Shown here one piece after another: positions 1 through 7,830 of a stretch of DNA of 64,000 nt (its first letter is position 1; every line of letters starts with the position of its first letter). Source of the DNA: JANOZM01 sp031429355 (GTDB lineage Bacteria; Pseudomonadota; Gammaproteobacteria; Burkholderiales; Burkholderiaceae_E); the NCBI GenBank assembly GCA_031429355.1, contig JANOZM010000014.1, positions 186,001 to 250,000 of the forward strand, given 5' to 3'. The position numbers and the translations under genes were made by a program. The notes under the pieces are model-generated. The model did no database searches. It was not told the origin of the DNA and was given only the letters and a program-made list of their open reading frames with translations.

Positions 1-1535
1 GACATAATTTCGTGCCCGACGGCTTGCCATGTATCGCGTTCTTGCTGCGCGCGCAATTGTGAGCGATGCACGTCTTCTTTTACGCGCGCCAACAATGTTT
101 GCAAGCTTGACGATAGTGAGCCAAGCTCGTCACGGCCCTTAATATCTTCGATCTCAAGAGCGGTAATTTCACTTTGCTCAGCAATCTTTTTAGTGACTTG
201 TGCAGCCCTTGCCGTAAGGGTTGTTACTCGTCGAATAATTCGCAATTCAAGTGCTAACCAAGTTAAGGCAATGGCCCCTAAAATCGCAAACAAATACCAC
301 GAGACACGGCTTGTAACGGCTGCTAACTCTCGATCAATAGCCTGCGACTGCGCGCTAAGCTCAACATCATATTGCCCAACCGATGTTTGCAAAGTTTGTT
401 TTCGTGCCAAAGAACCGGGTTCGCTGGGCTTGGTTAGGGTATTGACTGCAAGTAGTGGCAAGGATGTAATTAAACGGTCGACCCACACGGGAATTACTGT
501 TGGCGATTCTTGTGAATCCTTGCCTTTCAAGACGACCAATGGTTTGGCTTGATCCAATGATTTGGCTTGATCCAGTGGTTTAGTTTGATCGTTTCCTACC
601 CGCGAAATACTAAGCGTTTCACCCGGGTCGAGCACTTGCGCGATTTCATTCCACGAAAAAGGCAACGAACCGCCAGGTTGATTGCTATCAAACAATATGC
701 TTTCGCCTGGGGCTAAAAACTGTAAGCGCACTGTCATTTGCGCCAAATCAACAGGGGGCCACACCGTTAGTTTTTTTGCAAAAATTTCATCTCGCCAAGG
801 TTCAATCGGCAAACGAATTGAAATCGAAGTTCTACGCAATTGATTCTCGGCCAACCCTTCTTGCCAAAGCCAAGCTCTAAAGTCACGAATAGATTTGGTA
901 CCCGTCGTAATCGGTTCGTCGGCGTTGTAGCCCGTTAAACGGCCACGCACACCCGGCCGACCAGGGTCGATGCTGGTACCGTCCAACAAATATTGAAACG
1001 GTGCAATCCATTGATAGGTTTGCCCCTTCATCGTTACCGACACTAGCGCACGATGGGCCTTGCTAACATCAAACTCCATTTGCGCAAGCGGTACTAATTC
1101 TGGCAAAGGAAACGAGCCCACTAAATAAATAAAACCACCCGCATACGGATTATTACCAATCGCTACACATAACGAAGAACCATCGGGGTACTGGGTTTGA
1201 CAGCCTGCATTTTCTACTGCCTGCCGCGCTTTCAAACGATCGTCAAAGTCCAGCGCTCCGTAAGGTAAAAGAATGGGGCGCAACGGGGTTGCGTCACGCT
1301 GCAATACATCGGGGTTGAGCAAAGCCAACTGCCCAGAAGGATGGCGCAAGCGCGCCAAAATTTGTTGATGCGTCTTACCTAAAGACACTGCGTAGTCGGC
1401 ATAGCGCCGTTGCTTTTCGCCAATTAAAACCGTTAACGCTAGCGCGATAACCGCTAGCGCTAGCAATAAAAAAGCAGCACGAAAAAAGGCCCGCAGACCA
1501 AACGGTACTTTTACATCAGCCAACGTTAGCGCCAC
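1..1535 (-). CDS. Sensor histidine kinase, 3' part cut by window start
   Basis: The frame is open from a GTG at 1535 to the window edge (about 511 codons), reading away from the response regulator and overlapping its last 10 bases. A TTG at 1523 is an alternative start; no early ATG exists. The product has an N-terminal membrane segment (about residues 16-36), a large extracytoplasmic region of some 340 residues with no domain I recognise, a second membrane segment (LFAILGAIALTWLALEL), a HAMP-like linker and then the start of a HisKA dimerisation helix with the phospho-acceptor motif VGHEIM just before the edge. The catalytic ATPase domain lies outside the window. It is almost certainly the partner kinase of the adjacent regulator. 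The signal sensed is unknown. Confidence 0.85.
   Translation of the reverse strand, partial: MALTLADVKVPFGLRAFFRAAFLLLALAVIALALTVLIGEKQRRYADYAVSLGKTHQQILARLRHPSGQLALLNPDVLQRDATPLRPILLPYGALDFDDRLKARQAVENAGCQTQYPDGSSLCVAIGNNPYAGGFIYLVGSFPLPELVPLAQMEFDVSKAHRALVSVTMKGQTYQWIAPFQYLLDGTSIDPGRPGVRGRLTGYNADEPITTGTKSIRDFRAWLWQEGLAENQLRRTSISIRLPIEPWRDEIFAKKLTVWPPVDLAQMTVRLQFLAPGESILFDSNQPGGSLPFSWNEIAQVLDPGETLSISRVGNDQTKPLDQAKSLDQAKPLVVLKGKDSQESPTVIPVWVDRLITSLPLLAVNTLTKPSEPGSLARKQTLQTSVGQYDVELSAQSQAIDRELAAVTSRVSWYLFAILGAIALTWLALELRIIRRVTTLTARAAQVTKKIAEQSEITALEIEDIKGRDELGSLSSSLQTLLARVKEDVHRSQLRAQQERDTWQAVGHEIM
543..590. repeat. 18-bp in-frame tandem repeat inside the sensor kinase gene
   Basis: Two near-identical 18-bp units (543-560, 561-578) and a decayed 12-base third unit. 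On the coding strand they encode DQAKSL and DQAKPL in the extracytoplasmic part of the kinase, so copy-number change would keep the frame. Confidence 0.75.
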
Positions 1536-2263
1536 CGAAAGCCTCGCATCGGCACGCTATCAATGCCATCAAAATCGGGTTCTATTTCACGCAAGGCTTC
1601 TCGAATAGTGCCAATATGTTTACGCACGTTATCGCGATTGCGCCCGCTTTTAACAACGGCAAACAAATCCTCGTAACTAACGACATCGCCTTTGCGCTCT
1701 GTTAAGACCGCTAAAATGCGCTGCGCGGTTAACGGAATGTTTACACGTTGCCCTTTAAACAAAACACTGGCTTGACGTAAAGGATCGATACTTAACTGGC
1801 TATGTTGTGCCGGACTAGGTTCGGGCTTAATGTTTTGTTTTGCTTGCAATTCTGAGGCTCGTAAAACCTCTAAAAATGTTTCGATAAACTCGTGTTCAGC
1901 AAAGGTTGTTTTTTGCAAATAGTCCCAAGCGTCTAATGCCTTCATGATGCTTCGGTAAATAGCGGCGGGCATAGCGCTAACCACAAGTACAGGCGAGCGA
2001 CTAGTTTTATTAATGAGATTAATTAATGCAACCCCAGCATGGCGTTCGTGGCCTAACTCAATATCCAAAACAATCACGGCATAGTGCTGCTTTGATAATG
2101 CCGCTTCGGCAGCATCACGACTAGTTAACTGATCGACCAACAAGCCCGGGCGGGCAGCCAGAACCCAGGTCTTAATTTGATCGCTGGTGGGCGCATCATC
2201 TTCAATAACGGCAATACGTAGCGCGGCAGTAGAGGATGTCGTGGTCGGGGTCATAGTCAACAT
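1526..2263 (-). CDS. Response regulator, receiver plus winged-helix output domain
   Basis: 245 residues. The receiver domain (about 16-140) carries the acidic pocket E21-D22-D23 and the likely phosphorylated Asp67 in VIVLDIEL. The switch region and conserved lysine are less standard (SAMPAA and DYLQKTT). A linker leads to a C-terminal OmpR-like winged helix (about 155-245) ending with a typical GFRWR tail. The kinase gene overlaps its 3' end, so the pair is co-transcribed and probably translationally coupled. It is divergent from the SPFH gene across a 134-bp gap that holds an inverted repeat, so that gene is a candidate target. The family is clear; the regulon is not. Confidence 0.88.
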   Translation of the reverse strand: MLTMTPTTTSSTAALRIAVIEDDAPTSDQIKTWVLAARPGLLVDQLTSRDAAEAALSKQHYAVIVLDIELGHERHAGVALINLINKTSRSPVLVVSAMPAAIYRSIMKALDAWDYLQKTTFAEHEFIETFLEVLRASELQAKQNIKPEPSPAQHSQLSIDPLRQASVLFKGQRVNIPLTAQRILAVLTERKGDVVSYEDLFAVVKSGRNRDNVRKHIGTIREALREIEPDFDGIDSVPMRGFRWR

Positions 2264-2287
2264 TATGCCCGTAGCCAGCGTGTTTTC

Positions 2288-2309
2288 GCGCGGAAGATTT
2301 CTTCCGCGC
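2288..2309. promoter_or_regulatory. Inverted repeat between divergent regulator and SPFH genes
   Basis: Perfect 9-bp arms GCGCGGAAG / CTTCCGCGC around ATTT, followed by another GCGGAA half-element at 2311. Its place between divergent promoters suggests an operator, possibly for the adjacent response regulator. OmpR-type regulators more often bind direct repeats, so this is tentative. Confidence 0.4.
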
Positions 2310-2397
2310 TGCGGAATACTTTGCCCTTGCGCGCCACTTTCCCCTTCCAGCCTATGCCGTCAACAATGGCATCACTAAACCCCACTTGGAGATTGTC

Positions 2398-3684
2398 ATG
2401 TTGAACAGAATCAAAAACTTGTTTGCAACTTTACGTACCAGCACTAGCAACCTGTCGTCGGTTGAAGGCAATTCCGATGACCAAAGCACTCATCAAACCA
2501 ATGGCGGCAATCGCTGGGACATCAAACGTATTCCGATGCGTTCCGTGATGATTGCAGGTGGCACCGTCTTGCTACTTGGCGCGGGTTACTGGATTGTTAA
2601 AAACCCACCACTTCACACAGTGGATCCCGGTAGTTTTACAGTTCGCCTAAACAAATTTGATGGAACTACCGTTACGGCAACCGACGGCGTAATGTTGTCC
2701 TTGCCAGGGATTCACACAATTTATAGCGTCGACATGCGTGAGCAAAGTTATCGTCCAGCACCAGCGGGTAATGAGCAGGGATTTCAATCAACCGAAGGTC
2801 TTTCGTTTGGTTTAGAGGTTGCCGTTCGGTACACACTAGATATGAAAATTTTGCAAAATCAACTGAGAAAATTGCCAGCGGACATTCATAAAGAGCGGAT
2901 TCAACCGGCAATAGATTCGGTGATTCACCGTACTCTTGCGCGTTACACCGTGCGTGAAATATTTGCCAGCAAACGGGCCGAAGTAGAGGCACAAATTAGT
3001 GCCGAGTTAACTAAAGCGCTATCAACTGAAGGCGTCGCGCTTAAGGCTGTGCAAATGGGAAAAATTACTTTACCGTCAGATTACCGCAAAGGCATGGAAT
3101 CGTTATTAGCCGAAGAGCTTGCTTCTGAAAAAATGCGCTTTACCTTGGAACTAAAAGCCAAGCGCGTAAAAGAACGCGAGCTAGAGTCCGAAGGTGAACG
3201 CGTTAGCCGCGAGAAGTTAGCTCAGGCAGCAGCAGGCGAACAAATTATTGCCGCCAAGGCACAAGAGGATGCTATGAAGCATGTTCTGCCGTTTAAAGAA
3301 AAATTAATTGCACAACGCCAGTTAGAAGCAGAGGCCAACAAACAGTCAACCATTCGTGTTGCCGAAGGTGCAGCCCAAGCCCGCCGCATTGAAGCCGCAG
3401 GCGAAGCCGATTCGCGCCAAAAACTAGCCGACGCTGAAGCCTATAGACAGGACAAGATTGGCCGTATTACTAGCGAACAAATGAGTCGTGAAGGTTCTAT
3501 TTTAAGTAAGCATCCGTTGCTGGTCCAAAAAGCCATGGTGGATAAACTATCGGACAAAGTCACGGTCATTGTTGCCCCTAGCGGAACGGATGGTCGCTTC
3601 CTAGGTGCCGCGATTGCGGGTGACTATAGCAACCGCGAAGATCGTACCGAAAAAACTGCAGCACGCACCGTGAGTGAGAACTAA
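2398..3684 (+). CDS. SPFH/prohibitin-like membrane protein
   Basis: I chose ATG 2398 because GGAG at 2388-2391 is a well-spaced ribosome binding site; an in-frame TTG at 2386 overlaps that site and is less likely. About 428 residues. A charged N-terminal region of some 45 residues precedes one membrane segment (VMIAGGTVLLLGAGYWIV). An SPFH/Band 7 domain follows (starting PGSFTVRLNKFDG), then a long Ala/Glu/Lys-rich coiled coil with many AEA and AAGEA repeats, as in flotillin and prohibitin relatives that oligomerise on membranes. The stop codon abuts the next ATG, so the two genes are one unit. Its role is unknown; membrane scaffolding or envelope stress are inferences from the family. Confidence 0.82.
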   Translation: MLNRIKNLFATLRTSTSNLSSVEGNSDDQSTHQTNGGNRWDIKRIPMRSVMIAGGTVLLLGAGYWIVKNPPLHTVDPGSFTVRLNKFDGTTVTATDGVMLSLPGIHTIYSVDMREQSYRPAPAGNEQGFQSTEGLSFGLEVAVRYTLDMKILQNQLRKLPADIHKERIQPAIDSVIHRTLARYTVREIFASKRAEVEAQISAELTKALSTEGVALKAVQMGKITLPSDYRKGMESLLAEELASEKMRFTLELKAKRVKERELESEGERVSREKLAQAAAGEQIIAAKAQEDAMKHVLPFKEKLIAQRQLEAEANKQSTIRVAEGAAQARRIEAAGEADSRQKLADAEAYRQDKIGRITSEQMSREGSILSKHPLLVQKAMVDKLSDKVTVIVAPSGTDGRFLGAAIAGDYSNREDRTEKTAARTVSEN

Positions 3685-5148
3685 ATGTCTACTTCAATTT
3701 TAGTTGCCACTTTGGCAAGCGCTGCAATTGTTCAAACCGATGGTGTTGCCTTACGCGCAACGGCTGCAGATAGCGCGCCGCAGCATGCCGCGTTAACTCA
3801 AGGCGATTTACTTGAGGTACGCGGGGCGCGTTTAGATTACCTACAAGTCTATGACCACCGCCGCGAGCGCGCTGGTTTTGTTAAGGCAAGCTCGGTGCGA
3901 AAGATTAGTATGGATGAAACACAGGGTTCGCATTTTTTATCAATAGTGCGTTTTCTAAAAGATAGCTCGGGCCAAGAAGCACTAGGTATTAGTTACGCAC
4001 AAAGCTATCTAAAAATTTCGGCAGGTCCTGCTAAAGACTCGGCCTACCCCGAAGTGCTAGAGGCTGTTGGCAAGATGGCCGAACGGTTGGCAAACCGCGC
4101 GAGCAAAGCAGTTGCGGGCGAATCTAATTCCGCTCAAATTGAAGGGGTCGGATTTCTTGGGGTTCGTATGGTTTCTGTAGAGCACGAGGGGCAACAACGC
4201 TTGTGCTACGACGGTCATGCCTACAAATTGCTGATGGGTTTGAATGCGCCGGCATCGTTCAAACTAACCGCGGCCTTAGCGCTGACCAAACCGACCTGTA
4301 TCGATTCACGTTTAAGCGCTTTACAAAAACGCGAGCTCGACGCGGCACGCCTTAGTGTTATTGAACAAGTACCACTAGACCCAAAGGGCTTGTCGGGATT
4401 AGAGATGAATCGATTGCGGCACCGCAAAGCAGCGATTTTAGCGTCGCTCAGTTTTGCGTCACAGCGCGCGTTTACAAACAGCGGCGCAAACATCAACAGT
4501 ACGCCAGCAAACGACATACCGCAACAAGTCACACGCTACGCAACTCAAGCGATTGAAGTCTTAGCTAGTGTGGACAAAAACGAGTTGAGTGAAGTTGAAA
4601 AGGCTGAATACGACGAGACCGGCTTGCGCGTCGGTGCGGTGCGTTGGGCAGCATTGCCAGCGAATACCTTGCCCAAGCAATTAACGATTGTAAATGGCGA
4701 GCCTGGGCAAACTTGCTTAGTGATTGCGACCAACAACGAAACCAATAAACGTTGCACTTACGGCGTCGTGTGGCCCCAATCGGCATCGGTATCGCCTAAC
4801 GGTCAAATGATGAGTATCGCCGTTCAACCCAACGAGACTTGGCGTGAAGTTTGGTTGCTGCGCAAAGTGGATAACGCTTGGCTGTTCGACGTGCTACCGC
4901 CCAGCACACAAACAACCAACATGGGCATTGTCGAGTTTGCCGGTTGGGTGCCCGCAGACAGCAAACAAGAAGCGCGTATTTTAGTTGCTCGTGACGTATT
5001 AGAAAAAAGCAAAGTACGCACAACTTTTGAAGTACTGAAAGCGTCGAGCCTTAACGTTGATGGACGTGCAAATCATCCGCACACATTGTTTGCTTTTGCG
5101 AAGTTTCAACAGGCGACTTGGCGAGCAGCGACTTTGACGGTGCGATAA
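3685..5148 (+). CDS. Conserved hypothetical envelope protein with SH3-like N-terminus
   Basis: 487 residues starting at the base after the SPFH gene stop, so the genes are surely coupled. The N-terminus is hydrophobic (STSILVATLASAAIVQ) and could be a short signal or anchor. Residues about 20-72 look like a bacterial SH3 domain (VALRATAADSA, GDLLEVRGARLDYLQVY, RAGFVKASSVRKI). The remaining 400 residues match no family I recognise. Cysteines are few (CYDG, PTCIDS, GQTCLV, KRCTYG), compatible with periplasmic disulfides. SH3b domains often bind cell wall, so a periplasmic partner of the SPFH protein is a reasonable but unproven guess. Confidence 0.7.
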   Translation: MSTSILVATLASAAIVQTDGVALRATAADSAPQHAALTQGDLLEVRGARLDYLQVYDHRRERAGFVKASSVRKISMDETQGSHFLSIVRFLKDSSGQEALGISYAQSYLKISAGPAKDSAYPEVLEAVGKMAERLANRASKAVAGESNSAQIEGVGFLGVRMVSVEHEGQQRLCYDGHAYKLLMGLNAPASFKLTAALALTKPTCIDSRLSALQKRELDAARLSVIEQVPLDPKGLSGLEMNRLRHRKAAILASLSFASQRAFTNSGANINSTPANDIPQQVTRYATQAIEVLASVDKNELSEVEKAEYDETGLRVGAVRWAALPANTLPKQLTIVNGEPGQTCLVIATNNETNKRCTYGVVWPQSASVSPNGQMMSIAVQPNETWREVWLLRKVDNAWLFDVLPPSTQTTNMGIVEFAGWVPADSKQEARILVARDVLEKSKVRTTFEVLKASSLNVDGRANHPHTLFAFAKFQQATWRAATLTVR

Positions 5149-5292
5149 AAAATTCGAGCGGGCGTGCTTATCGGTTGCGCTGAACAAGATCAACAGAATG
5201 TGATTTACCGCATGTCGCGATTCTTAAGAAACCGACGCTCGAAAAACTGTGACTATTTCGTAAGCCGATGAATTTCAGGCGCTTTTTATGAC

Positions 5293-5308
5293 TGGCACGA
5301 CATTTGCT
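5293..5308 (+). promoter_or_regulatory. Sigma-54 (-24/-12) promoter
   Basis: TGGCACG-ACAT-TTGCT matches the RpoN consensus, with exactly ten bases between the GG (5294-5295) and GC (5306-5307) doublets. Predicted transcription start is near 5318-5320, giving a leader of about 54 nt to the ATG at 5373. PEP-CTERM genes of floc- and capsule-forming betaproteobacteria are known to use RpoN with the PrsK/PrsR system. Confidence 0.78.
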
Positions 5309-5372
5309 GATGCTAACCAAGCTCTCCTAGGCTCCCAATCCATTCCTCCACTAAATTACAACTGGAATTCAC

Positions 5373-5966
5373 ATGAAATCTTAAAAAATTGCAGCTGCAC
5401 TAGCCGTTTTGGGTTTAAGCCAAGCCGCCCAAGCAAACTTAGTAGTTAACGGTGGATTTGAAGATCCAAATCAAGCGCCTGGTACTTGGTCAATTTACAC
5501 GACAATTCCTGGTTGGACTTTGACCCCAGATGTAGAAATTCGGAATGCTGTTGTAGGTACGGCGTACGAGGGTAGCAACTATGCAGAATTAGACACCACT
5601 GCCAATAGCATTATTAGCCAAACTATTGCGACAATGGTTGGTGCAATGTACGAAATCTCCTTTGCTTACTCGCCCCGTATCAACATACCTTCAGCCTCAA
5701 ACGGAATCGAAGTTTATTTTGGCGGCGTTTTGATTGCTACTGCAACTGGAACCGGCACTTCAACCCACACTTGGCAGTTACCATCGTACTTGGCAACCGC
5801 AACCTCAGCTTCATCGGTCCTTCTATTCAAAGCAGTTGGTACCAACGATAGCCTAGGTGGTTCATTAGACGATGTCAGAGTTAACGCCGTTCCATTACCT
5901 GGCACCGTCGCTTTATTAGGATTAGGTTTAGTTGGTTTTGCTGCACGTCGTCGCGCTGCAAAATAG
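5373..5966 (+). pseudogene. PEP-CTERM surface protein (DUF642-like) with stop at codon 4
   Basis: The natural start is ATG 5373, preceded by GGAA at 5364-5367, but codon 4 (5382-5384) is TAA. Beyond it the frame continues without a break: a hydrophobic signal peptide core (KIAAALAVLGLSQAAQA), then a DUF642-like body (NLVVNGGFEDPN, FAYSPR) and a C-terminal sorting tail with VPLPGTVALLGLGLVGF followed by AARRR. That is the PEP-CTERM layout for exosortase processing. A TTG at 5409 could start translation, but would leave only a stub of the signal peptide. The rest shows no decay, so the lesion is recent, or is read through, or is a sequencing error. No exosortase gene is in the window. Confidence 0.72.
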
Positions 5967-6059
5967 GTAAATTCTTGGCCCAGCTCGTTTTTGGGTTATC
6001 TTATTTGAGTTGTAAAAATGTACTCGGCAAGTTATCAATGTTTGTCGGGTAGATTTTAT

Positions 6060-7187
6060 TTACAAAGCCGCAACATAATCACCAATCGCCAGACTGCTAG
6101 TTAAGCCTGGTGACTCGATACCGAATAAATTTATCAGACCATTAATGCCATGAACCTTAGGGCCATCAATACGAAAGTCAGGCGCATTACTTTCGGGACC
6201 GTAAATTTTAGGGCGCACGCCACTGTAGCTCGGTTGCAAAGCACCATCGGGTAAAGCGGGCCAGTATTTGCGAATCGCAGCGTAAAAAATATCGGCGCGG
6301 CTTGGATCGACGGTGTAATCAATTTCATCGGCAGAAGCAACTTGTAGCCATTCTAAGTCTGGGCCAAACTTTGATTGCCCACCCAAATCTAGCGTTACAT
6401 GAACCCCTAACCAAGCATCTTGTGGCGCGGGATAAATTAAGCGACTAAACGGAGACTTGGCAGCAAGGCTGTAGTAACTACCTTTGCCAAAATACTCGCG
6501 CGGAATATGTTGAGCCGACAACCCCTCCATACGCCGCGCTAACGCACAGGCATGCAAACTGGCCACGTTAATCACCAAACGCGCTTGCAGCTCGGTTACT
6601 TGCGAATTAGCGATAGTTCTCGCTTGAATGATGTGGGCGGGGGCGACGCCTTGTTTTGATAAATGCACGGCGACCACTTCGGTGCCAAAAACCATCATGC
6701 CAGCTGCGTTTTCAAAGTCGCCTTGCAGTGCCAACATTAAACCGTGGCTATCGACAATACCTGTGGTCGGTGAATGCAAAGCGGCGGTGCAATGCAATTG
6801 CGGTTCCATAGCCATGGCTTGGGCCGCGCTGAGCCACTGCGTTGGCGTACCGTTCGTTAGTGCTTTGTTTTGCATTGCTTCAAGCGCACCATGTTGTGAC
6901 TCATCTGTTGCAACAACTAATTTGCCACAATTGCGAAAGTTAATTCCGCGCTCGGGACAATACGCATATAACAATTTTTTACCGCGCACGGAAAGTTGCG
7001 CTTTGAGCGAACCGGCCGCGTATTGCAAACCCGCATGAATAACCTCGCTGTTGCGCGAGCTAACGCCTTGCCCAATTGCATTTTCTTTTTCGAGCACAAT
7101 CACTTCGCGGCCTTGCAAGGCAAAGGCGCGAGCAATTGCCAGCCCAACCACACCCGCACCAATGACGACGATATCTACTTGATCCAT
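6060..7187 (-). CDS. NAD(P)/FAD-dependent oxidoreductase, DAO / L-2-hydroxyglutarate oxidase-like
   Basis: 375 residues. The N-terminal Rossmann motif (VVIGAGVVGLAIARAF, glycines 10, 12 and 15) binds FAD. It is followed by EKE at the end of strand 2 and by SSRNSEVIHAGLQY, which is typical of the LhgO/YgaF branch of the D-amino-acid oxidase superfamily. The C-terminal GIESPGLTSSLAIGDYV is the second FAD-contact region of that branch. Members oxidise 2-hydroxyacids such as L-2-hydroxyglutarate; the substrate here cannot be read from the sequence. It stands alone, with an intergenic region of about 230 bp upstream. Confidence 0.85.
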   Translation of the reverse strand: MDQVDIVVIGAGVVGLAIARAFALQGREVIVLEKENAIGQGVSSRNSEVIHAGLQYAAGSLKAQLSVRGKKLLYAYCPERGINFRNCGKLVVATDESQHGALEAMQNKALTNGTPTQWLSAAQAMAMEPQLHCTAALHSPTTGIVDSHGLMLALQGDFENAAGMMVFGTEVVAVHLSKQGVAPAHIIQARTIANSQVTELQARLVINVASLHACALARRMEGLSAQHIPREYFGKGSYYSLAAKSPFSRLIYPAPQDAWLGVHVTLDLGGQSKFGPDLEWLQVASADEIDYTVDPSRADIFYAAIRKYWPALPDGALQPSYSGVRPKIYGPESNAPDFRIDGPKVHGINGLINLFGIESPGLTSSLAIGDYVAAL

Positions 7188-7419
7188 GCTGTTAAGAAAA
7201 CCCTATTTTGCTTGTTACTCGCTAAATTGTACGCGGATCAGTGCTGCTAGCTTTTACACTCTCATCTGATGGTGCTGTTACACAGAGGCATACCCAAGGG
7301 TTAGTCGTTAGCACCCACAAGTCTCCATTATCAAGAAATGTAAGCTAACTCCAAACGGAACGACAGCTCTTCAATCCACCGAAACGCCTGTTTCGTTGGC
7401 AACCTTGGAGAAGACTAAA

Positions 7420-7809
7420 ATGAATTTACAAAAACTATTAATCAGTGCAGCTTTTAGCTTGGCGGCACTTAACACCACAGCGGCACTCGCTCAGAACCTT
7501 TCAGACATATTTGGCGAGACCAAGCCATCTTCGGCAGACCTTCAACTGGATGTCAAGGGTCACGGCAAAGGCGGCGCATTCTTAAACGTAAAAGAGTTCG
7601 CAGGCAGCAAAGTTTCCGGTGTTTTTAACTCGGGCATATTCGTTGATAACCCCGTAAACTTTACCGCAACAGTTGATGGCAATAAGCTACAAATTAAAAC
7701 TAGCAAAGGCCATACAGTACTAGCAATGTTAAAGAAACAAGCGGACGGAACTTATCTAGGTGATTTCACAGGCGACTTCAGCGGCTCGGTGAAATTAGTC
7801 ATGAAGTAA
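7420..7809 (+). CDS. Small exported protein of unknown function
   Basis: ATG 7420 is chosen because GGAGAAG at 7407-7413 is a good ribosome binding site; the upstream in-frame TTG at 7396 lacks one. 129 residues. A clear Sec signal peptide (MNLQKLLISAAFSLAALN, then TTAALA) precedes a mature domain of about 105 residues rich in Gly, Lys and Thr, with alternating beta-type pattern and no cysteine. I recognise no family. The leader contains an inverted repeat at 7380-7395 (CGAAAC/GTTTCG around 4 bases). Monocistronic: the upstream gene is divergent and the downstream one convergent. Confidence 0.72.
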   Translation: MNLQKLLISAAFSLAALNTTAALAQNLSDIFGETKPSSADLQLDVKGHGKGGAFLNVKEFAGSKVSGVFNSGIFVDNPVNFTATVDGNKLQIKTSKGHTVLAMLKKQADGTYLGDFTGDFSGSVKLVMK

Positions 7810-7830
7810 AGCAATATCCAATGAAGCGCT

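Noticed and set aside
193..552. Plus-strand 119-codon frame at the window start
   Set aside because: It opposes a continuous minus-strand kinase frame with clear membrane and HisKA features.
2556..2572. TGGCAC...TTGCT resembling a second sigma-54 promoter
   Set aside because: Only nine bases separate GG and GC instead of ten, and it lies within the SPFH coding region with no gene starting downstream.
5153..5243. Distant inverted repeat TTCGAGCG / CGCTCGAA after the SH3-like gene
   Set aside because: The arms are 75 bp apart with little internal pairing, so a terminator or small RNA cannot be supported.
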